DNA of 64,000 nucleotides from the NCBI RefSeq assembly GCF_003945595.2, contig NW_024104402.1, positions 496,001-560,000 of the forward strand. The letters run 5' to 3'. The DNA comes from Pipra filicauda (lineage: Eukaryota; Chordata; Aves; Passeriformes; Pipridae). Below, in pieces: positions 28,001 to 43,000 of this stretch (positions are counted from its first letter, which is position 1; every line of letters begins with the position of its first letter). The notes under the pieces are model-generated. The model was not told the DNA's origin and searched no databases. It saw only the letters and a program-made list of their open reading frames with translations. A program made the translations under genes and the position numbers.

Positions 28001-31000
28001 CAGAAGTTAAAGTGTTTCTTTTTTGTTTAAGAAAAATTAATGCAGATGAAGTTCAAAAGGAAGGGAGGACAGTTTGGAGAACAAAATTACATTGAAAATG
28101 GTGTAGAAAACAGTCAATGAAAGCAAATGACAGAAAGCAAACTGAACAGTTAAAAAAAATCTCTTCAGAGATATACATTACATTATAAAGGCACCTCATT
28201 CTGTGAAGCATGACACAATTTTTTTTCCTACAAGATGATGTCATTAACATGTTGATCTCCCTCTCATTACACAATAAATGGTCGTGACTAAGCTGGCACT
28301 TCCTTGCTCACAGATATTTATTCAAAAGGCTCAAGTATGTAAAAAAACATAGGAAAAACTTTTTCTGCAAGTCATTCATTTGGGACTCTCAGCAAGGATT
28401 TCAAAATACATGCAGCACAGTGCAGAAACATTTTACAATTTTTTTCTGGAGTGCTTGGAAAATTACCTGCATTATATAAAACTATCTATCTAGCCTAGAG
28501 ATCCTGCATGTCCTTAAACTGTAGGTCACAGGCACATGTGGCATCTTATCAAGTGACTCTTTTATTCTTAGTGAACTGAGCTTTCAGTAACAAACAACAT
28601 AACTTTTAAATTACTAGTGGCCTAACACCCAGGTACTTTCTTCATATTCAGTACCAGAATATGCAAATGTTAATTGCTATTTCTCTCTGACATTTCTGAT
28701 GCTTCTACTTACCATTTCAATGGTATTTTGGATTAAGAGTGCATTACAATTCAATCCTCTTAAAAGAATGCTATACAATAAGTTGACAGTGTATAACAAT
28801 AATCATTCCATATTAGATTAAAAAACTTCACATAGCAGCACATTTGGAAATAATTATCATCTATGTCAACAACAGCAAAATATTTTTGGTGTGTATTATT
28901 GGTTAACTGGAGAGTTTAACTCCAGGCCTAATTACACACCAGCTGGTAGTATTGCAGAAAATTCAGTAACTAGTCAACTATGCATTATTGACATAAACTT
29001 CTTTCAAACAAACCTCAAGCAGAAATTTCATTCCATTTCAACTGGGTGGATATATCAAATATAGCAATGAAATATTTTGACATTTTATTAATTGAATAAC
29101 TGCCAAAAAACTTCTGCAACCTTTATCTCTTTCTGAAAGTTTAAACAATATGTACCCAAACTTGATCTTACCCATTCAGTGCAGTAACATAAGAACCACA
29201 GAAGAAAAATTTTGGATAGGGTAAGACGAAAATTATAATTAGGAAAACTTCTGAAGAATAAATGTTATAGACAATTTAATCTTTCTCTTGAGGCCACAAA
29301 ACACCTCAGCACTATGGAATTATGTTTCTAGAAAAACTATTCAAAGTCCCATTGATATTTTATTTTTATGCAGTTTCACCAAATATATTTCCTTTCTATT
29401 CATCCAAATGCATAAGCAATCATCTCAGCAGTTTAAAATGTCAAATATTGTTCATTTCAATCACTGTTTTGTCAGGTATTTTCAACTTCTTCAGTTAATA
29501 GACAGTCTTTCATAATTTACTGCTTACTCTCCAGCCACAGGACTCTGAACTTTCTAGGCAGTTCACTACCTGACCTGTAGTTTCAGCTACTGCTCAGGTT
29601 CCAGTAAATTCTGTTAACATGAAATAATTAAATGCAGAGACCTTACCATATTGATAGATGAGGGACCCAGTTTTAAGCATTAGAATGTTTTGCTTCTCAA
29701 AAAGGAGAGCAACCCATAGCTTGGTATTTGCAAATTATCATCCCTGATTATCACCCCTATAAGAAAGGATTTCTCTCTCTTAAGCAACTTTTAATGCTTC
29801 ACTTCTGTACTTACTACCTGGACATGTGTGACATACTACCTGGACCCTTAGTTTAGCAGAATACTGACAGAAATACCTGAATCATACATAATAAAAACTG
29901 AAAATGGAACATATACTCACGTTTTTTATGTCATTTTCATGGTGAAATATATATTCGAACAATGCCTGTCAGAAGAATATTTAAAATATTGTCATATTTG
30001 AAGACAAAAATTGATAATATTATTTTAGAGGAATACAGAATCTTGATTATGTTAGGCAGAAATTAATTCTTTGTGAAAGCAATCACATTCACACATCACA
30101 ATTGCTGAAATTACATTTATTTAAGACTTGAATAGACAAAAACCATAGATGTGCTATGCTGTCATCACAGGAAAGCATCTTAATTCTTAATTTGTTGCAA
30201 GAGATTAGTGGAATTGTCTCTTATCTCTGGTCCTTAACATCACCTTAAAACAAAAAAGGCAGCTATAATTTGAAAGTGAATGTAGATTTGAGAATCTTGC
30301 ACAATTTTCATGACTATTTAGCAGTAAAATCAACAAATGATCTAAAAAAAGCTTTTTGCAATGGACAGGTGTCATGTAGTGTGCAATGTCAGGTGTTTAT
30401 GTAGTGCTAACCCTACTTAAATAAACATAGGTTTATTAAGAATGTGAGCTGAGCAAACTTTGCCTTAGGGGAAAACAATCCTAAGCCCTACAGAATTTTC
30501 GGATCTGTAAAGGAAAAAATTCCTTTTTATAATTATTTGTAAACGATAAATAGTAACAATATTGTGCTGCTGCTGCAACTCAAATACACCATCATAATAG
30601 CAAAGCTTAAAGAAGTTACATGCATCAGCTGTGCTGTGGTTAACTGCTTATAAGTCCACAACTGCACAGCAACATAACTGCATTTTTGTTTACTCATGTA
30701 TAAAGCTAGTCAAGTCATACTGTGTTGGAGCTGTTCTGCACTAGAACACAGATGAGTATATATAGGTATATATATATATTATATATTGATGAGTATATAA
30801 TAGGTAATGGGGGGTGGCATTTTCAGTGAATAACATGATATTGAAAGATGACAGGCAATTAAATGGACAGTGGAAGCCTCTATTCCCAGAACTGTATTAT
30901 GGGTGCTAGTAACACAAGGTTTAATTGAGTTGAACCTTGAACTTTTTCTGCATCCAAATCCCAGGTCTTAATTGCTTCAGAAGAACAGAACATTTTTCTA

Positions 31001-34000
31001 AATTTGTATAATTCATTCTAAAAAACTAGAAAAAACTATTGTCCCATAAGGAAAGAAAGAAAGAACAAGACCTTAGTCTCCTAAGGGCTTCCATGACCTT
31101 TCTGCCAGCTTTTCTTAGACAAAATCCTTAAAATAATTAACTTAAGGAAACTAGAGAATTACTAATGAATTGTCGTGTCTGGTGAGGAAAGTAAACCATG
31201 ACCTACTTTTCTTCTAGTTTTGGTCAGAAAAGACTCTGAACAGATGATTAAAAGACATTAAAGAATTATAAATAGAAACACATTTATAGGGAGATTAGAA
31301 TCGATGGATAAGAATAGAATAGACGATAAAGTAGTAGTGGAACATTTTCTCCTCTAGTTCAGTAACAGAGAAGCATTCAGTAAAAGTGTGTAAATCTAAA
31401 GTGACAAAAAAAAAGATGTTTTCTTGTATGGGTGGCACAATGTATACAGCCTGACCTTCAAAAGGATTTAAGTGACTGAATATTCACTTGGATAAAAATA
31501 TCTAGAGTTATCTTAATAACTCTATTAAAAATCCACAAGCTAAAAAAGATAAAACTTTCTATTTCATACCATAAACCAGTTGCTAACTGAGATTTACCAG
31601 AGGTTCTGTCTGGTGACAGGTGATATCTTTTATGTCTGCTATGCTGTTTCCTGTGATAGTCTTTAAAATGGCTAATGCTGGTCAGAGAGAAGGCACATTT
31701 CAGTATTCTTCAAAACACTGGAAAACCTCATCACGCAATGAAAAGATAAAAAATCTAACTTGAAAAAAGATACGGTGAGGATACTTTGCAAGTACATTAG
31801 AAAGAAGTACATAGGAAGTATTCATATACAAACATGAATATACAGGCTGATTATGTGAAGTTCATCATCATGGCTGGGCTTTGCAAATGAAGATTTAGGA
31901 AGGCTCTATCCACATTTGTTACAAGCACGCTGGTGGCTACTGCCCAGGTTCGGCATGTTCTGGATGTGAACTTAATAGCTAGAAGATTTATCATCTTTTT
32001 TGCATGTGGGAGAGGTGACAGCTCAGAAAATTTTAAAACTTTAATCAATTATTCTTAACACACAGTGCAGTCTGAAGTCTCACTTCTTGCTTTGGCTTTA
32101 CCCTTAATGCTGTTTCATTTTAAAAAAGTTATAAATCCATGTAGCTCCAAATTTAAACTTAGATCTTACATTCTGTGTGAAATGTTAATGTCATAATGTA
32201 TTAGCTTCATAATACTGACAAGTTCACTTGCTGCCTATGGATGTTTCTATGACTGTTGTTTTACATTTCTGGCTTAAGCCTCTTTTCATATGAAACTGAA
32301 GGAAGACAGAGCTGCCCCAGAAAATGCTAATTAAAAATGAAAATTGTTAAAAATATGTATGTTTCTCATTCCTGAGGGCCGTTGCTGACAAAACATCCTC
32401 TGAAATCTAACCTACCTACTTAAATAGCATGTAGTTACCAAACATAATTAAAAGCTAGCTGTCTTCGGGCAGAAGAACTAAGACTTGTTTCTTATGGATG
32501 TGTCTTACATTTCTTAATCCTTCCCAAGTTTCCTACATCCCCCCTATTTTACAGACTGTAATGGATTTATAATAATTTGTCTGCTGGCTGATTGCTAGCA
32601 AGGACATAATTGGACAAAAGCCATGCAAGTTTTTTCAGTACTGATAAAGAACTAATCTGTAACTGCCTTCAGATGATAGTCTGGAAGTCTTTGACTGCCT
32701 CCCCAGGGATATACCCTGGCCAGGGATATACCTTTGATTACCATATTTGATACCTACTCTTCTGCCTAGTTTGGTTAGGAAGCAAAGGGACAATGATGCA
32801 AGGAGTGGGTGAAGAAAACAATGCAATCACACAAAATTTATTTCCTTTAAAAACCACACTGAAATGCAATGCCATCAGCCTACATTAGGCTTTAAAAAGA
32901 AAAGAAATTTGTTAGTCATTTATGAAAAACTGTTAACCAAAGTTTTAGACTGGAAGAGCTAATTTCCACTAGCAGATTATTATGCACTGCTAGTCTTCTA
33001 ACACTGTTCACCACTGTGTTTCTCAAAATAGACTGAATACATACTGGTTCTTTCCACTTTAGGTTGAGAGCCAAATATAGCTCCCTAGAGGGTGTCTGAT
33101 AGTTGTCTGATACCTTGTGCAAAATGAGTTGCTGGCCTCAGCCCAACAGTTGTTTTTTGAAACATGTTCATCCATAACTGATTATGTTGGGGAAAGATTC
33201 AACTGAAAGGCCACAGAATGATAAATCATCACACAGCTTTCAGTCCCTGCCACTCAGAGCTGAAATAAGTTGGGCAGATAACATGGATAAACCTGTTCTA
33301 TTGTCAGACAGTCTCAGTTTCAATGATCGTCAGCCAGATGTTCTTAATTGAAAATGAAGTATTCTGAACAAAACAATGAAATCTTTTTACATAAAACCAG
33401 TTAACTCATGCCATAAAATCAAAAGAATCCAAACCTTCTGAACATTTTTAGACCAGGATTGCCATTTCCAGACATTAAGGAGGGTTCTGCAGGTTTTTTT
33501 GCTCCTGGCTTTTTTTTTTCCTTTTTTTAGTTGCCCTTCATCACTCCTATATGTGCAGTTCAAGTTATTTACCAATGGAAAATTTTATTCCCCACAAAAG
33601 TTTTTCCTAGATTATACTTTCTATGTAACTTCTTTAGACATTCTTTCAATTTCAAATCTGGTAAAAGCTGTCAAAAGGTAACACACTATTTTTCTGAACT
33701 TCACCTCTACAACATATTTCATCATTGTTTTTATTCCCAATCCCATGTACGGTTACATTAGAATGACACCCGAAAATAAGAAAAAGATATCATGTTAACC
33801 AAAAACAGTTACGTACCTTTGCCAGTTTGGGTTTCTGAGCATATTTTGCTAAATTCAGTCGAGACAGATTTATGAAAGGGCCATCTGGATTTGTTAGCAT
33901 GGAAGCCTGAAGAGGAAAAAGAAGTCTTTTAAGTGGGAAGATGCCCTACACTTTTCCTGAAAATTTTCAAAATATTAGTAGTATACAACAAAACTCCCAA

Positions 34001-37000
34001 CCCCCAAACAAAACATCTGTCAAAAACTTCGTTTTATTTCCTTCTCTCCACCATTTCCATGCAGTGCCTAAGCATGTACCTTGGTAGTTGGGACACATAA
34101 AAAAAAAAATTTTCCACGAAAGATTCAGAAAGATCAGTTCCTACCTGCAACAGCGAGAAGATACCATGTTTTGCCATTAATGTGATGTTTATCTGTACTA
34201 TATATTCTTGCTGCTTGCAGTTTATTAATTTTGCCAAAAGAACGGGATAGAACTAGTCTGGCTTATTTTCCTTATCATTTGAAGGGACAGACACTGAGCA
34301 CTTAGTAATTGTTTTGTAGTAAACTGAAAAACTTGGAGAAGGTTTCAAGATGCTCATAATGAAATCATGTCACGGTCTTTTCATGGCCTTCAGTGAATAA
34401 AAATGTGTCTAAAAGAATTGGGAGTTTACGTGAATTTCAGTGAACTTACAGATTTATGTTTTTATATAAACACATCAGCAAACTAACAAGAAGTATCATT
34501 TTCAAACCCTAAAAGTAATTTAAATAAAATCTAAAAATGCTCTCCTCCTTCAAACTGGAGTTTAGATGCAGCTTTTAAGTAAACTATAATGTCACTGTGC
34601 CAGAAGGTATGACCAAGAAATGCCTCATTCTGAGAAGAGAGTCAAAGAACTCACCGTTCCCAGCCTGACATATCCCCCGGAAGCACTAGTAAGGGGACGG
34701 GCTGTGAGAGCTGTTCGAGGTGTTCTTATCGCCTGTTCCATAGTACTGGGCCGTCCACTTTGCGTGCTGGGTCTCACAAATCCTGTAATAGGTCTTCCTG
34801 ATTGAGTTACTGGCCTGAAGATGTTAAGTACATTATCCTTACGTTATGTGGTATTTATTGATAGAGAATTTAAACAGTTGTACCTGAAGCACTTAATTTT
34901 CAGAAGTTAAATGTAAGATTTGTTCATTTCCAAGTAGTCGCATTTAAAAAAAATAAACTATCACATACCTAACAGCTGGGCTGGGGCCTCCACCTTGGCT
35001 AGTTCCAGGGAGTTTCAAAGATGTTCCTGGCCCTGTAAGACAAGAGCACTTCTCACTTCACATTGAGATACTACTCCCTCGTCCAGAGGACTTAAAAAAT
35101 TATTGTATTTTACAATAAATATAAGTCAGAAATTTCTTTGTTCAAAATACTGCTACAATGAATATGGTTTTCTCTCTTTTACCCTCCCCATTCTCTTCTC
35201 CATTCCACCTGGGGGGAGTGAACGAGTGGCTGTGTGGAGCTTAGCTGCCTACTGGGATTAACCCACACCAATTCTCAAGGACATTTTAGGAACAATAGAT
35301 AGCCCTGAAGTAAGAAAGGTTACTGGAACAATGAGACCATGCTAATTCGAAATGGTATATTTTCTATCCAAGACTAAAATAATACCCAGACTTTAGTAAG
35401 TAAACCAAAACTATCACCTCCAGAGTAGATGGAGAATAGTATCTCTTGTCATTAAACCAGTGTAGTATCCCCACCCACAATTTAGGGCACAGTACAGTTC
35501 AAACTCATCCATGTTCAAAGTCATCAGTGAAAATATTGAACTGGCTTGAGCCCGGGTGAACTGATGAAGGGTCCCCCTTTTCACGTATTTCTGTTTTGAC
35601 AGCAGATAATTAAGAATTACTAGTTCCTGCACGTAGATTTTACATCACTTTCACTGATATTTGATTAGTCGGGTTTTCTAACCTGCCAAGTGAATATCTA
35701 TTGAGATGGTTTTAAACACTTGGTTAAAACCAACATATGACATCTATACCTTCCAGTCTGTTCACTGCTTGTTACCTTGCACAGAAAGAAATGAGATTTG
35801 ATTTGACATTTCTTGACAAATCACTGTTACTTGTCTACTTATTTTCTATATACTTTTGAACTGCTTTTACTGCAAATGTTTCTAAGAACTTAAGTTAAAC
35901 TGATAGGTAGACACTTTCCTTCCTTCTTTTTTCTTACAAGATAAACCTCAAGTCTGCCCTTTTTCAGTCCTCCATCTCCTGCCTTCAAGCTGTAATTACC
36001 TCTGAGATACAAGCAAGTTTAGTAACTTGTCTAGATCAATAACTTCTAAATCTAAACACTTTCTAGCATTTTTTAATCCAAGATGATACTAAGCACCTCT
36101 GACTCCAATATTATAGCAGCCACCTGACAGCAGCTATTAAGTTAAATAATACAAGAAAGGTATTAACCATGATGTCCTTGGTAAAATCAACTTTCAGCAA
36201 CTGATGCTAAAATAAAGAACAAAACTCAGGATTCTCTCTCTTTTGGTTGGCCACACTTAGGATCTCTGTTGCTTGCTTGCCTTTTATAGTCCTGTGAATC
36301 TTGAATGTTTTACTCCACAACAGAAAGAGTGGACAGTTTACCCAGCAGAGTTTCTAACATGGTAACTAGGGCACTATTCTGAGAAATGGACAAAGTGGTT
36401 TTTAGTTTTTTAGACTAACAGGCAAAAATGTACTAGTCTTCCACTTTCTGAACTCTTTCTTAAACTATTGCAGTAATATAGAAGAGGTAGACATCAAAAT
36501 CCCCTTTTCACACATGTTTTTTAATAACTGCAATTGGTTTTGAGTTTTTGGTGCCCTGGGAGAATGCTTACGGGAATACCCTTGATCTCACCCCAGGCAA
36601 CTCTGTCCTTATTTTGAGAATCCCAACTCAACTAGCTATGAATAGTTGGTCCAACCATGCTCAAACATGAACACCTAAAGCTAGTTGCCCAGGACTCTAT
36701 TTAGATGGTTTCTGAATAGATCTGAGGAGGGAGACTCTACAACCTCCCTGAGCAGCCTGTGACAGTGCTTAGTCCCTCACAGTAAAAAAGACTGTTTCCT
36801 GATGTTCAACACCTCCTGTGTTACAGTTTGTGCCCACTGCCTCTAGTCCTGTCACTGGGCACCACTGGCTCTATCCTCCTTGCACTCTGTTCAGTGATAT
36901 CTGTACTTACCTTTTATATAAAAATATAACACCAATGTAATTCTAATGTAATATTAGAACACCACAGATATATAAAGAAAGGAAAATCAAGTTATAGAAG

Positions 37001-40000
37001 AAAAATGTATTTTCTACGTGTCAGTGGACTGTTGTCTGGTTTGGTGACTACAAAAGACAACTGAATAACTAGAAAGGGTTAAGAAAAGAGTTTCAAGACT
37101 CAACTCAAAAATTAAAAGATATAGCTCAGAATGAGGAGACCATTTAGCTCAGAGAAAAGATCACTGGATGACTTAATGACAGATTTAGCAATTTACTTTG
37201 GAAATAAACCTTTGAAAACAAAAACTTCATATCAGGCATAAAATACTCACAAAGAAGCAACAGGTGAAGTTATAGTTGATAATTCCGACTAAAGATACGG
37301 CACACACTGATAAAAGCTAGCAAATTTAATAACTTAAAAAAGATTGCAGGGGTTTCTCTATCTTTGGGAAGTTCTTATACTTTCTGAAAAATTATATACT
37401 AGCTCAGGCACATCTGAAGCATAAATAGCATATTTGAAGCATAAATAGCAGTCTTTTCTCAATGATTCAGGAGTGCAGGCTACACTATCATAATGATTTT
37501 CTTTTGGTTTTGGAATTTGCACACACTATCCAGAAAGTTATCTTTATTCAGTGTAAAGATAGTATGAATGTATTTTTCCAGGATACTTATTTCTAAATAA
37601 TATTCATCAAATGATTTTTCTTGGCAGATGATTACTACAGGGGAACTAAACTATATTACTACACTGTTTTAAGACAGACACAGGTAATTAGCTTATCACA
37701 ATGTATAAACACAACTTTAGTACTGTTTGACTGTTTATACGTGACCAATCATGTAATGAAAATTTTTAAAAATGTAATCAGATAGATATGATATTGCCTA
37801 TGTCTATACAGACAAGAAAAGCTTCTTATGCTTTAAATATTAGTCCTGGCCTATGTCCAACTCCTCCCTTGAATTCCTTCACGTGGTCGGTCGTTGAGAG
37901 CCACATCTAATAAGTTGCATCAAAATTTCCATGTGGACTGTACTAAAGAAACAGAGAAAAATACAAATAATGCCAAAAAAGTAGTGGAATACTACTAATT
38001 ATTACCCACTTAAAAGAGAACTAATGAAGCTGAAAAAGAGTTGCATAGAAGAAACAGTGACAGAGCTGAAGAACTGCTCTGTGAAGGAAGAGAGAAAAGA
38101 AGTAGAGAAAAGCAGAGAAAGAAAGAAAATCAGTTCAGATAATGTTTGTAGGACATGATAACAAAAGGTGATGTCTGACTGTTGTCTACAGTACAGCCAT
38201 ATGAATAAGATTCACAGTACACTGAGGGTGCATTTTTTTCTCTGGTTTCCCACAGTGCCTCAAGAAGCCAGAAAGGAGTAAAAGAAATCGATGTACTGAC
38301 AGAAAAGAGCGAGTGAGTACAGAGATGTAGAGGAAAAGCTGATGAAACACTATTTGTCCGAACTCCTGTCTGATGGGTCTAAGCACCACATCAAGAACAT
38401 GTGGTGGATCTCAACATTGCCATGCAACCATAAAACAGTCTGAAGCTCTTTTTGTAGCAATAGCTAAAAGCTGTATCAGGTTACCTCAGTATGTACTATT
38501 TTATGCTAGATGATGATCCCGGCCAAAAGAGTTCTTGTTTATTCAAAGTATTTAAGTGAAAGTCATTCTTACGTGCAACTTGAGCAATGGCATTTTCATC
38601 TAGGATCATCTCTGCGATTCCTTCTTGATCCATATCAATTTCATCCACATACACCATTTCTGTCAAAGCTCGTGTTTTCAGGCTCCAGGCAGCCTGATTA
38701 AGGATAAAGTAAAAAGTAAAATATCTTCAAAACACCAAGTAAATAATCTAATAAGAAATTTTACCATTTTTTTAATTAATATTCACTTCACAGTTTTAAC
38801 AGACCTGAATAAGGTATTGACTTAAACAGTCGAATATATCCATCCGTCTGATGGCGGTGGAAAGGGGACCAAGTCCTTTGTTCATAGCATCAGCTGTAAA
38901 AATCTGTAGATGCATAGATTAGGCATCTCAGATTATGAGATTATTGCAACACTTTTTAGTGACCTGAACTGACAAATTACTAGATTAAATGTCTTGGAGG
39001 ATAATCTGACCAGTGTGGAAAGGCAAGCATAACACTAGCCTATGTGACAAGCTTTGTGTAGACTGTAAAGACAACAAATCAATGGGGAAAAAAAACCCCC
39101 AAGAAAATCAGTGCCAGCAATACAGAAGTACCAACAAAATAAGTGCAGACCCAACCACTTTGATAACTTGATATGCTTGTACTCATAGAGCTGGCATGAT
39201 GAAGGGAGTCACAAGACCAATTCTTTATCTTCCATAAGATATTGAATAGATCATCATAAACTTTCCAGAGTAAAAATCACTGCCAAAACAATTAGATTTA
39301 TTTCCTTTCTGACACAATATAGCAGTCCGGTGTAAAGGTGTGTTTAATATTGGCTAAGGAGACATTTCAAAATAGAAACATACTGATGCTACCTTAATAA
39401 AAATAAAGGTCAGACACATGGAAACATTTGTTCTTTAATTAAGAGGTATGAGAAGATCTAAGCTTCAAGCTTATTTAATAATTTAAGTAATCATTTCATG
39501 AGACATTTCTTATTCACCATGTCTCAGACCCTCCCTTCTTCTACATTCCCGTCATGCTTCTATGCAACTTTGTAAGTGTCAATCAAAAAGAAAGTATATC
39601 TAAAAATTTTGAAATACTTAACTGTTCTTTTAAAAAGTACTTTCTTCCAAGCTGAAGCAAAGGAGGGCTTTAGCCAGTCAGTTTAACTACAATTAATAAA
39701 CCTTTGTTCAAGTATGAAAAGAAAGGAATTCAGCAGGATGATCTGAATCTAGGCCAGACAGACATAATCCAGATCTGCTTTATCATCTTTTAGTTTCTTC
39801 TTATGTAGTGGGGCAAATTACATAGCCTTTAATTTGCATTGCAATTTGCAGTTAGATGTTCAACACCTTTAACTGCTTTTCATTATGCTGTAGAATTATT
39901 TAGTTTGTTGAATTTTTATCACTTTGATGGTACTCTGTTCTTTTCAAAGACATGTATGTCAGTAGTCAACATAATCATATCTTTATTGGAAATATGCTCA

Positions 40001-43000
40001 AATTAGAACTCTTGTATAGCCAAACACAGGCTAATTTCCTAGTAGAGGTAAGAAAAGCTGTCCATAGGAATTATTCTTTCCTGGGAACTGAAAGTAGCAA
40101 CTTCTCTACGCTAAAATTGGAGCCAATTCTTTACATAGGCATAAGAGTATTATTGTGATTTTTCCACTAATTAAAATGTGATAATGTGTTTTTAAAAGCA
40201 ACATGTCTCTTTGTCATTATTGGGTAAAATTAGATTCCTTTGATTAGAAATTAGATTCCACTCTAGAAATTAGATTCCAGTCTTGAGCTCCTAGTATGAG
40301 GCTTCACAGCCAACAAAAATTTCAAATATCACACATTATTCCTTAATTAAACAGCAGTCTGTAGATTAGAGTATTTGCTCTCTCTTTGTGGGACTGATAA
40401 CTTTGTTTTGTGATAAGCAACATGTCTGGCGCTTATGAAGAAAAACTGCATTTTTATGAAACAGGCACTTAAATGGCAGGAAAAAGAAAGGGACAGATCA
40501 CTTCAGACAACCCACATATTCACAACACAACAACGGATTTTGCTTGCTTAACTCCAAATCAGAGAGAAGTTTACAATAACTAATAGTAAATAAAGAGGCA
40601 AGCATTATTTTAAGTACCATAAGTACAAAAATGTGATACAGTATTTAGGAAGTCTAAATTCCAGAAAGAAAAGTGACAAAGTGTTTTTCACTTAGTTCCT
40701 GAGAAGTTTGTCACTGAATAGAGTATCTTCCTCTTGTTCCTGAGAAGTCCAAAAACCAAATTAAAAATATAAACTTAAAATCTATATTTAAATGGGGTTT
40801 TTTTCTGAATATGGTAACACATTTTTCTAAGAGCTTTTAGTATCTAATAATCCTTTCCATTATAATAAATTTTATTCCGTACACAATGAAAGCCCCAAGA
40901 ACACAATAACTACATTGTGAAGGGTAATCATTAAAGTCAAGAAGATATCTGGAAGTATTTTACTGAAACCATTCTATACGTAAACAACTTGCACAACTTC
41001 ACTGGAATGTAATTGGAAACTCGTAAATATGTTATGGAGTTGTATTTAAAAATGCCATTTCACACTGCATTTAATCTCTTCTGACTGTGGGCTGGAGCCA
41101 AAAGGTGCCATCACCTGCACAATACTATTCTTGCCATTGCAGTAATCTAGTGTTAATGTGGACAAAGTGAAAACTAATCAATTCCTCTCAGTCTTCCATC
41201 ACTTATGCAAATCATCATCATGCAGCTACAAGACTCTACACAAGTTAGGCAGTGAGAATGAGCTGTAGGAGCAGGGAGGGCACAGGTAAAAGCCCACTAT
41301 TACCTATATTAAATGAAACATGAAAGTGAGTCCTAAGAGCACAATCACTGTTCTGTCAGTGAACCACACAGCTTTTTCCTAATCTCATCAGCAGATGAAG
41401 GTCATTCAGCTCAAGGTAGATTCAATTTAGCTTTTAGAAGGTGCTAAACTGCTGAATAAAGCTATAGGAAATATATGATAAATAAACTTCCATCAAATAT
41501 AAAAGCTGCCTATTCAAAATATCAAAAATCTCCCCCTTATCAAATGTAATGCCTTACCAATGATGAAAAACAAAATTCCGCCATTGAGGACTTAAGAAGA
41601 AAACAAATATTATTCAGTGTATCATAAATTCTTCCAAATGATTGTATTTAATAATTGTATTTATGGAAAGAATTTTACCTGAACCACACTGTATTCAGAA
41701 TCAAGCTCCTGAAAAGAGAGGAAACAGAAACTGAGGAATGGAAATGTCAAACAATAAAAACAACAAAAATGGATTTATACCCTGTGACCATCTCATTTTG
41801 GATAAACATTTTCTCTCTGACACATATAGTTGAATTTTCATTTTATTACATTATCTCAACTTACACACATTATGGAGTTAATTGATATTTTATACAATGA
41901 AAGTAGATTTGCAGTAAGTTCACCTCTCTGATACCTTTGCTTTCTTGCTTCTTCTGGATCATGCTGGCCAAATCTTAGATTAACATTACAGCATTATTAA
42001 ACTGAAAAATGGTAGATTAAAAGAAAATTAACTTGAAAGATATATGCAAATCACTTGAAAATTGACCAGATTATTATGCCATGGGCTTTAGAATACCTAC
42101 TTAATAAAATCCATCTTTGTGCATTTTTGTTAGCTGCTGCTGGTGATCACACTGATATCATTCAAGCACACAATAGAAAAATGTCAGCACTTTTTTTGTC
42201 CTTTTATGGTGAAAATCATGCATTCATTTTATTCTGGACAGTAAGACAGCAAGTGGAATAAACGTCAAATTACTGGCCTATTGCATCACCTGATAAATAA
42301 AAGGAAAGCTATCAGATTCGGTTTATTACAAATGAAAAGGCAGGAGCTTGCATCTGCTTGAAAACTTGTGGTAAAATTGAGTAAATACCAACAGAAAGAA
42401 ATGTAGGTTTATCACCAATAATTGTATAATTATCACGTTCAGGGCTTCTGCTGCTCACTTCCAGGGATTGGGGAGGAGTTTTTCCTAATGTGTTACTTAG
42501 TCTTAGACAAGGAAGGTGGGAGATAGATGTTACTTTCTCCAAATCACTATTAGTCTTTTAGAGTGTCAGATCGTTTCTGCTTCTAGAGGCAGTGGAAAAT
42601 TCCTTGCACATTTGGAGTTGTGTAAATCTATCACAGTTAAATCAGCTTTATTAGACTGGATATACAATCTTAGAGTAATTCAGACTATGAAGGGACTTCT
42701 GGAGGTCCAAAGCCCTGCTCAAAGAAAGGTCAGCTATGAGGTCAGTTGAGGTTGTTCACAGCCTTGTCCAGTTAGGTCTTGAAAACTTCCAAGGATGGAG
42801 GCTGCACAATGCCCATGGGCAATCTGCTCCAGTGCTGACTGTCCTTATCAGGAAATGTTTTTCCTTGCATCAAGCCAAAGCCTCCTTCACTTCCACGCAG
42901 CACTGCAAGGGGCCCCTGGCTCCATTTTCTTGATAACCTCCTTGTATGTATTAGAAGGCTGCTATTAGATCGCCCCAATGTCTTCTCCAAACTCAAGCAC

